From the NCBI GenBank assembly GCA_035772735.1, contig JASDFA010000016.1:173233001-173297000 (forward strand): a stretch of DNA of 64,000 nt, read 5' to 3'. Shown here piece by piece: positions 57,100-64,000 of the stretch (within the stretch, counting starts at the first letter, position 1; the number at the start of each line of letters is the position of its first letter). The position numbers and the translations under genes are program-made. The notes beneath the pieces were generated by a model. It was not told the origin of the DNA. It did not search any database and saw only the letters and a list, made by a program, of their open reading frames with translations. Source of the stretch: Datura wrightii. Lineage: Eukaryota > Streptophyta > Magnoliopsida > Solanales > Solanaceae.

Positions 57100-58613
57100 T
57101 GATAACGTCCAAAATACACTCTTTTTTACGAAAGTATGTAGACGGTCATTGTCAAAACAAATAAATCCGACGGGTGTTAGGGTTGAATCTCACAAGAAAT
57201 GTCAGTTGATCACATAATAGTTTTCTATTAAATTAAACTAATTCGCATTAATATTGCAAGAAAAATAACAGAAAATTGAGGAAGTCGCAATTTATAAAAT
57301 AAAATATGGATTTGCACACTAAAAATAGGGGTAAAGTATAGAAAAGACCAAAGGAGAGACTACTAGGGGTGTGGTATTGATAGGGGTGTCACTGGATTGG
57401 GTTTGCTAATATCTCCTAGCTTTATTCAATAGTATATTTAGATGCGGATTAGGTGGCATCTTACGTTTCTCAAACAATTAGATGACTTATACCTTAGGTT
57501 TTCTCAAACCCCAAGGTTTCTTTTCCAAACAACCACATCAACTTGGGTATAAATCTACTATTTCTAGCTTCGATTCTTAATGGGTGTGTAATAATGGGTT
57601 TTTTCTATGTCTATCCCAACCCCCACATAATTACCACCAAATTATCCATTAGTATTTTCTCACCCATACTTTAAATTCCTTTTTCAAGCCAAATTAAAGT
57701 AAGAAAATGCAACCAACATTTGCAACTATGAATATTCAACTTTAAATTTAGAGGAAACACTAAAATTATACCAATTGGATAAATCTAAAATCAAATACGC
57801 AATACCCAATCCAAATCAACTTCAATCATTCACACACCCCTAGCAATGAATTTAGCTACTCATGAGGGTAAAGTAAGACATTGCATTTAACAATAATTCA
57901 ATATCCATTCACAAACTGAGTAAGAAATATTCAAGAAAGGTCTAAGCTCTAACGACGTTTTCTACCTTCTCAATGAAGAAGATGAGTCTTTCTCTCTCTA
58001 CTCCTCTCTACTTTAATACAAGAAAATTCAATAGAATAATCAATTATCTCTAGAATGGAATATTTAGTTCCTTTTTGAGATGTACAAAAATAGGATATAG
58101 ATCTCCTTTTTTTTCATGCTTTATCTTTTTGCCCCTTACTGACGGGCGTCACTTGCGGTTCATAGGTTGTTCGCCAGTGCTTGTTTGTGGGCCATCGATA
58201 AGTAACAGTTGAAGGATAGTAAGATCTTGAGTATTTCGGCGTTGGCACCAGAGATTCATCGGTGCTAATCCGCGGATCAACGGTCGGTCACAACTGATGG
58301 CTAAAAAGTTCTTGATCATTTCGGCATTAGCACCGGTGGTTCCCTTATGCTGATATGCAATCCGCCAGTCTCCATCTTTCCTCAGCACAGTAGACAACTG
58401 CGGTTGACCGGCATTTCATAGGTGTCCTCTAGTGGAATGCAAGTCCTCAATTCAATTTTTATGCTTTTTGATCAATTTCATGATTTTCTCCATCCAAGTT
58501 ATGTACCTGCAAAGATCAAGGAGAAAAGGCATAAAATCCACCTAATTAACTTGAAAAATAAGCAAAAACTCATGTTTATGAGCTGAGTGAATTGGTAAAT
58601 TACCAATTCATCA
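57100..58613 (-). mobile_element. Solo LTR inside the RT of the Athila-like element
   Basis: 1514 bp. On the minus strand it starts TGATGAATTGGTAATTTACC (58613) and ends GGACGTTATCA (57100). The flanks are TTTAG (57095-57099) and TTGAG (58614-58618), one mismatch. The coding sequence rejoins cleanly across it. Same LTR family as its host element, opposite strand. Segment 58190-58400 has two repeats of the 'atttcggcgttggcacc' type. Confidence 0.92.
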
Positions 58614-58618
58614 TTGAG

Positions 58619-59480
58619 CATTAGAGACGGTTGAATCCACCAATGCAAGAGGTAGTTAAGAAAGAAATTATCAAATAGTCAGATGCAGGAGTTGTGTATC
58701 CTATAGCTGATAGCAGTTAGGTAAGCCCTATCCAATATGTGCCGAAGAAAGGAGGGATTATAGTGGTATTGAACAAGAAGAATGAGTTGATTGCAACGCG
58801 TCCAGTCACCTGATGGAGGGTGTGTATGGATTACCGCAAGATGAACTCATGACTAAGAAGGATCACTTTCCGGTTCCTTTCATTGACCAAATGCTAGATT
58901 GCTTAGATGGGAAAGAATATTATTATATTTTGGATGGATACTCAGGCTACAATCATATTTCTATCACTCTCGAGGATCAAGAAAAAATCACATTTACATG
59001 TCCTTATGAAACTTTTGCATTTAAGAGGATGCCTTTCGGGATTTGTAATTCCCCAGCCACTTTCCAAAGGTGTATGATGTCAATCTATTTGGACATGGTA
59101 GAGGAAGCTATGGAAGTCTTCATGGACAACTTCTCGATTGTGGAAAATTCATTTGATGAATGTTTGGTTCACCTAGAAGAGGTGTTGAAGAGATACTAGG
59201 AGAAAAACTTTGTACTTATTTGAGAAAAGTGTCACTTCATGGTAAAATAAGTAATTGTTATTGGACACAAGATTTATGAGAAAGGGATTGAGGTAGACCA
59301 AGCTAAAACTAACGCCGTTAGGCAGTTATCTCTGCCAAAAACTGTGAAGGGTATTAGGAGTTTTTTGGGACATGCGGGATATAACCGTCGATTTATCAAA
59401 GATTTCTCTAAGATAGCACATCTGTTATTTTGATTGTTAGAAAAAGATGCAAAGTTCCATTTCGGTGAGGATGATATGAG
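58619..59480 (+). pseudogene. pol: RT of Athila-like element
   Basis: It resumes after the solo LTR with RRLNPPMQEVVKKEIIK, then SPIQYVPKKGG. The open frame 58813-59199 has KDHFPVPFIDQMLDCLDGKE and FAFKRMPFGICNSPATFQRCM. The catalytic position reads MDNFS near 59122-59136: in this family it is Met-Asp-Asp-Phe, so the second Asp has become Asn (AAC at 59128-59130). Stops follow, then FLGHAGY near 59365. Not functional. Confidence 0.9.
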
Positions 59481-59920
59481 GGGCTTTTATGGAATTGAAA
59501 GAGAAGCTTGTATCAACTCCAATCATCACTGCACCAGATTGGTCAAAGCCCTTTGAACTAATGTGTGATGCTAGTGGTGTAACATTAGGGGCAGTTCTTG
59601 GTCAAAGGAAGGAAAAGATTTTTCACCCCATTTACTATGCCGGTAAAGCCTTGAATGATGCACAAGCAAACTACACAGTGACAGAACAAGAGCTACTCGC
59701 CGTAGTGTTTGCGTTTGAAAAATTTCGGGCATACTTTCCAGGGATAAAGGTTGTGTACAAACGGAACATGTTGCACTCATATACTTAATGACCAATAAAG
59801 ATGCTAAATCTAGGCTTAATAGGTGGGTCCTTTTGTTACAAGAATTCGATTTTGAAGTAGAGGATCGGAAAAAAATCAAGTGGATGACCATCTATCTGGC
59901 TTAGATACAAATGGTAAGGC
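59481..59920 (+). pseudogene. pol: RNase H of Athila-like element
   Basis: The open frame 59489-59788 carries PFELMCDASGVTLGAVLGQR (first catalytic Asp in CDAS), the 'HPIYYAGKALNDAQANYTVT' block and EQELLAVVFAFEKFRAY (catalytic Glu). After 59755 the frame shifts where a TDH block is expected. The next part, near 59790-59900, contains 'EFDFEVEDRK'-like sequence. Confidence 0.88.
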
Positions 59921-60013
59921 GAGGACACATGAGGGGATTACTGATGACTTTCTTGAAATACATATTTTGGCTGCAACCTATGACTTCACACCATGTTTTG
60001 CAGATTTTGCTAA

Positions 60014-61266
60014 TTACTTAGCAAGCAATATCACCCCGCTTGTTGATCTTTCATAAAAAGAGGAAATTAATGTATGATGTTGGAATGTTTTATTGGGATG
60101 ACCCTTACCTTTTTCATATTTGTGTTGATGGTATAATTCGTAGGTGTGTCCCCGAGATTGAAATGGTACCAATCCTCGAGGCTTGTCATTCCTCACCAGT
60201 CAGGGGCTATTACGGGAGTGTTAGGACACCAACAAAAGTGCTACAGTGTGGATTTTATTGGCCCACTCTTCATCAGGATGCCCAAGACTTTGTTAAGAGA
60301 TGTGATCGGTGTCAATGAGCTGGAAGTATCTCGTGGTGACATGAGCTTTGTTTGTCACCAATCTTAGAGGTAGAATTGTGTGATGTATGGGGAATTGATT
60401 TTATGGGCCCTTTTGTGAGCTTTTATGGAAACACGTACATTCTGGTAGCTGTTGATTATGTCTCTAAAAGGGTGGAAGCTGTGGCATTTCACAATAATGA
60501 GGGGAAGAGCATAACGACCTTTTTGAAAGAATACATTTTCTCAGGATTTGGCACCCCCAAGGTCTATCATATGTGATGAGGGATCATATTTTTACAATCT
60601 TTTGTTCAGGACCTTACTAACCAAGTATGGTGTGAAGAACAAAGTGTCTACCCTTTATCATCCTTAGACCAGTTGCCAAGCAGAAGTCTCCAAACGAGAA
60701 ATCAAGTCTATCTTGACTATAATAGTCAATGTGAATATAACAGATTGGGCTTGGAAATTAGATAATGTCTTGTGGGCATATCATACTTCCTATAAAACAC
60801 CAATTGGTATGCCACCCTACCAATTTGTTTTTAGCAAAGATTCTCACCTTCCCGTTGAGCTAGAGAATAAGTCCCTTTGGGCATTGAAAATTTTGAACCT
60901 TGATTGGGGGAAATCCATCCAAAGGCGAGTGGAAAATTTGCATGAGTTTGACGAATTAAGAATGAGGGCATATGAAAACCCAGCCATCTATAAGGCCCGC
61001 ATGAAGCATTACCATGAGCAGAAAAGTTTGCATCAAAATTTTTCCTCGGGAGAATGGATGTTATTGTTTAATTCAAGACTAATATTATTCCTAGGAAATC
61101 TCAAATCTAAATGGTCAGGTGTCCCATGTTTTTGGGAACGATGCTATAGAACTTGAGAGAGAATAATGGGTCAAAATTCAAGGTGAATGGGAAAAGGGTG
61201 AAGAAGTACTTGGGGGCATTGGAGGAGGTTGTCCAAGTGGAGGTCATGTACCTAGATGAACCATAG
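60014..61266 (+). pseudogene. pol: Integrase of Athila-like element
   Basis: Zinc domain at 60150-60318: CHSSPVRGYYGSVRTP, then RCDRC; the second His of the HHCC set is Tyr. Core: WGIDFMGPF (60390, first catalytic Asp) and YILVAVDYVSKRVEAVAF, then a one-base frameshift before the second Asp near 60575 (CDEGSYF in the next frame). The C-terminal half is the best kept: 60713-61156 with WAYHTSYKTPIGMPPYQFVF and an LGNLKSKWSG end. No chromodomain, as expected for Athila/Tat. The frame ends near the TAG at 61264-61266. Confidence 0.9.
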
Positions 61267-61282
61267 TAGACAAGGTGCATCT

Positions 61283-61329
61283 GTCGAGCCACGACGTTAA
61301 CCAAGGCGTTTCTTGGGAGACAACCCAAG
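61283..61329 (+). other. Conserved double hairpin after integrase
   Basis: GTCGAGCCACGAC at 61283-61295 (stem GTCG/CGAC) and CTTGGGAGACAACCCAAG at 61312-61329 (6-bp stem, 6-base loop). About 17 bases after the end of the pol frame. The same two hairpins, in the same order, occur at 42370-42324 and 38263-38131 on the minus strand. Confidence 0.65.
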
Positions 61330-61489
61330 CATTTTTACCTTTGCTGCTTTGAATTCTTTTTTATTTTTTTGTGGATGGACTAGATATTAAAAAAGGAGGA
61401 GATTGGGGCAAGCACGATGTTAGAACGGTGAAATGTCAGTGCACAAGCGCGAGGCACTGCTTTGTTGCATGTGGGAAGCAAAAAAGTGG

Positions 61490-62508
61490 ACATTTTGTAC
61501 CCTGCTTTTGTACATTTTTTTTAAGAGAAATGAACATTCTATACCACATTAATATTCCATTGTATTGAATATTGATTAGAAAGTTGAGCGAAGTTAGGGA
61601 ATTAAATTATAGAGAGAGAAAGCTTCATCTTCTTCTTTGAAAAGGTAGAAAAACTCCATTGGAGACTAAAACCTTGTGCTTGAATTTTTTTTACTCATTT
61701 TGTTGAATGGATATTAAATTATTTCTTTATGCAATATCTTTTTCTACTTACATAAGTAGCTATATTCCTTTCTAGGGGTGTGTGAATGATTGGAGTTGAT
61801 TTGGATTACATATTGTTTAATTGATCATAGATTTACTCAATTAGTATAATTCTAGTGTTTCTATAAGTTTTAATTTAAATACTCATAGTTGCAAATATGG
61901 ATTGTATTTACTTACTCTACTTTTACTTGAAAAAGGAATTTAGAGTATGGGTGATGAAATATTAGTGGATAATTATGTGTTGATCATGTGGGGTTGGTCT
62001 AGATTTAGCCAAAATCCATTATCACACAACCATTGAGAATCAAATCTAGAAATAGTTAATTCTTACCCAAATTTATGTGGTTGTAAAAAGGACTTTGAGA
62101 TTTGAGAAAACCCGAGGTACTAGGCACCTAATTGATTAAAAAATGTAAGGTGCCATCTCTTCCAAAACTAATTATACTATTGAGTAATTCTAGGATCTAT
62201 AATAATCCCAATCCGATGATGCGCAGATAATATCACACCCCTAGTAGTCTCTCCTTTGGTATTTTCTGTGTTTTGTCCCTGTTTTCGTGAGCCAATTTGT
62301 AATTCAATTAACAAGTTATGATTTCCCCAATTTTTAATTTATTGTTGTTGAGACATTGATGCAAGTTACTTCAATTTGATAGACAACTCTTGCATGATCA
62401 ACTGCCATTTGCTGTGGGAATCGACCCTGACACTTATCAGGTATTTTTTTTTTTTGCCAATGACCATTTGCTCTCTCTCATTAAGAGGAGTGAATTTGTA
62501 CTTTATCA
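61490..62508 (+). repeat. 3' LTR of Athila-like element, lacking its start
   Basis: It aligns with 55050-56042 of the 5' LTR (from 'ccctgcttttgtacat' onward) and ends CTTTATCA. The first roughly 420 bp, including the terminal palindrome, are missing. 61330-61490 contains a purine-rich 'aaaaaaggaggagattgggg' that may be the polypurine tract, followed by unmatched sequence. Confidence 0.82.
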
Positions 62509-62704
62509 ATTATACAGTTGTAATTTAAAACCTGCTCGTGAGTTTGAATAAAATCCTATTCAGTAGGTCATGTTTTTGTTATTCCCTTGAGCAAGAAGGT
62601 TTTTCACGTAATTGTTGTGTGTTCGTTATTTTAGTTATTTTATACGTGTGATCAAACTGAACTAGGTTCAGTACCTCTAGTTAACAGGTAGTGATTTCAA
62701 AAGG

Positions 62705-64000
62705 AAAGCTTCAAGCACACCAAACATATACTTGATAGTATTATCTTTTGTTAGCAAATAGAAACACACATTTATAAACCTTATACGTGGAAACATATAC
62801 ACAAACAATGAAACAAAGTAAGCAATCTAAATTTTCGTTAAACAGAAGTTGTCCGTCACTAATTTGATGAACAAACTAAATGTAGAGTCTTGTGTCTGTC
62901 TCAAAATCCAAAGATTGACTCAAATAACTTAAATCAATACTTCAAAAGATCTATGAAAAAATGGATGAAATATAGAGAAAACCACCACTGAAAAAGAACT
63001 ATAAAATCACAGCATAATAAACTTGAGATATAGGAAAAAAATAACTTTTTTTTAGAAAAAATGTAATGCCCAAAAAGAAAATTGTTGAGTGTGAAAAAAC
63101 ATTGTAGAAGTTCACTTTATTTATTTATTCTCTTTTTTTGGTCAACTTTCTCTTTCTGTAATCCTTCTAGTTGTTTAAAGTTTTTCTATTGTTTTAATTA
63201 TTGGACATACTCCATTAAATGCAAAATGTCACTTTTAAGTGTACTTTCTTATCTTGTGATGATTTTCATCTTTTCATCGTTAACAATTTCAATAGAGACC
63301 CACTTGGTTGTTGTCCTGTATTTAAAGAATGATAACACAATTAATTCAAGAATAAAAAATTCAAACAAAGGCAAGATAAGCTAATTTTGTATTTGTTTTC
63401 AAAATTGTTATACCCTATCCCACAAACCAAATATCTTGAGGAATTTAGAACTCATGCAACATCAATATTTTCTTTTACTTGCATGTTTACAAAAAAGGTT
63501 GTCTTCATGTGATAGTGATATCGCTAGATTTTTCCATTTAGCAACAAAAGATTTTTGTCGCTAATTTGATGAACAAATTGAGTTCTTGTTTTTTTTAGTG
63601 ATATATGGGTCATTTAATAAAAAGGATGGAATATATCTGCATCAAAAATAAAGATTGACTCAAACAACTCAAATTACGACTTCAAAAAATCTATGTAAAT
63701 TCATAAAGAACCTGAGATAGAAAAATCCCTGCATAATCAATCTAAGTAAGGAAAAAGAGAACCTTTTTTTAGAAAACGTATCCCCAGAAAGAGAATTGTT
63801 GAGTGTGAACAACTATGAAGAAGTTCAATTTATATTTTTTTTGGTAACCTTGCAATAAGCTCAATCTGTCAATTTTCTCTCTTTGTAATTCATCTGTTTG
63901 TTCAAATTTTTAAGACTAATACATAAATATGTAGTCAAACTTGGCTTAAACTAAAAATTAAGCACTTAAACTTTGAGAGTGCAGATCTAGGCACCACAAC
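62705..64000. other. AT-rich flanking sequence with diverged direct repeat
   Basis: No coding potential I trust. The 100-codon frame at 63082-63384 crosses a T-rich stretch and is unlikely to be a gene. It contains a direct repeat: 62852-63185 resembles 63556-63912 (shared phrases: 'ctaatttgatgaacaaa', 'aaagattgactcaaa', 'attgttgagtgtgaa'). Confidence 0.55.
62852..63912. repeat. Diverged direct repeat, two copies about 700 bp apart
   Basis: Copy 1 is about 62852-63185 and copy 2 about 63556-63912, in the same orientation, with several shared blocks of 12-17 bases in the same order. Neither matches the retrotransposons in the window. Confidence 0.7.

Larger units (their letters stand above)
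54630..62508 (+). mobile_element. Athila-like gypsy element inside copia 3' LTR
   Basis: The 5' LTR is 54630-56042, with a tRNA-Asp primer binding site, a reduced gag region, pol (56880-61160, split by a solo LTR at 57100-58613), a conserved hairpin block, and a 3' LTR lacking its first part (about 61490-62508). It lies within the copia 3' LTR. The 5-bp flanks (ATAAC and ATTAT) are not identical, so the target duplication has decayed or was altered when the 3' LTR lost its start. Confidence 0.92.
47513..62699 (+). mobile_element. SIRE-like Ty1/copia element, 3' LTR interrupted, target duplication AAAGG
   Basis: The 5' LTR is 47513-48250, coding is 48305-53620, and the 3' LTR is 54040-62699, split by an Athila-like element (54630-62508). 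AAAGG flanks both outer ends (47508-47512, 62700-62704), which fixes the borders although they lie 15 kb apart. The order protease, integrase, RT, RNase H is copia-specific. The long 3' extra region with an additional ORF fits the SIRE/Maximus clade. All frames carry stops. Confidence 0.95.
54040..62699 (+). repeat. 3' LTR of copia element, split by Athila-like insertion
   Basis: The parts are 54040-54629 and 62509-62699, together about 781 bp. The excess over the 738-bp 5' LTR is mostly a perfect 37-bp tandem duplication at 54544-54617. The 5' LTR around 48050-48100 shows the uninterrupted sequence. Confidence 0.93.

Noticed and set aside
63082..63384. 100-codon frame at the right end
   Set aside because: AT-rich, crosses a T tract and part of the direct repeat; the second repeat copy does not keep it open.
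1..64000. Integrated pararetrovirus (caulimovirus type)
   Set aside because: Looked for coat or movement protein features next to RT. All RT regions sit between LTRs with integrase, so they are retrotransposons.
1..64000. Host protein-coding genes, tRNA or rRNA genes
   Set aside because: No frame outside the retroelements shows a recognisable domain or exon series, and no tRNA-like or rRNA-like stretch was seen; primer binding sites are the only tRNA-related sequences.

Overview
This window is plant intergenic DNA made almost entirely of nested, decayed LTR retrotransposons. I found no host protein-coding gene and no tRNA, rRNA or CRISPR array. An angiosperm is certain from the element types: Ty3/gypsy Tekay-type chromoviruses, Ty3/gypsy Athila/Tat-type elements primed by tRNA-Asp, and a SIRE-like Ty1/copia element primed by initiator tRNA-Met. 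A solanaceous genome is my best guess from LTR style and repeat types; this is inference.

Layout: (1) 1-7118, a Tekay-type chromovirus on the + strand whose 5' LTR is cut by the window edge. It lies next to a gag fragment of a different gypsy family (7119-7568) and a minus-strand LTR terminus (7569-8260). (2) 8261-19544, a second, internally deleted Tekay-type element. Its 3' LTR is split by a 4.43-kb LTR-like block with its own 5-bp target duplication (14715-19143), probably a solo LTR. (3) 19861-45060, remains of an old minus-strand Athila-like element: 3' LTR, a downstream extra ORF and an integrase fragment. It has been hit at least four times: a + strand solo LTR (21285-22472); a minus-strand Tekay-type solo LTR (22984-34971); inside that, a full-length Tekay-type element (23279-32959); and a minus-strand non-autonomous element with near-identical LTRs (38985-44895). 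(4) 45061-47507, low-coding sequence with a MITE-like repeat. (5) 47513-62699, a SIRE-like copia element whose 3' LTR is split by an Athila-like element (54630-62508), whose reverse transcriptase is in turn split by a solo LTR (57100-58613). (6) 62705-64000, AT-rich sequence with a diverged direct repeat.

The nesting is supported by exact or near-exact target-site duplications: GTTGT, CTTAG, ATTCA, TCATC, GGTCC, AAAGG and TTGAG/TTTAG. It gives a relative insertion order. Nearly all gag/pol reading frames carry stops and frameshifts, and several catalytic residues are lost, so the copies here are not autonomous. The best-preserved element is the minus-strand one at 38985-44895, which carries a short zinc-knuckle ORF in place of gag-pol.

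The observations most worth following are: a conserved pair of small hairpins just downstream of the last ORF in three Athila/Tat-type elements; a palindromic ACGAGTCGT-type motif repeated in the LTRs of different lineages and decaying at its two CpGs; and the non-autonomous zinc-knuckle element itself.
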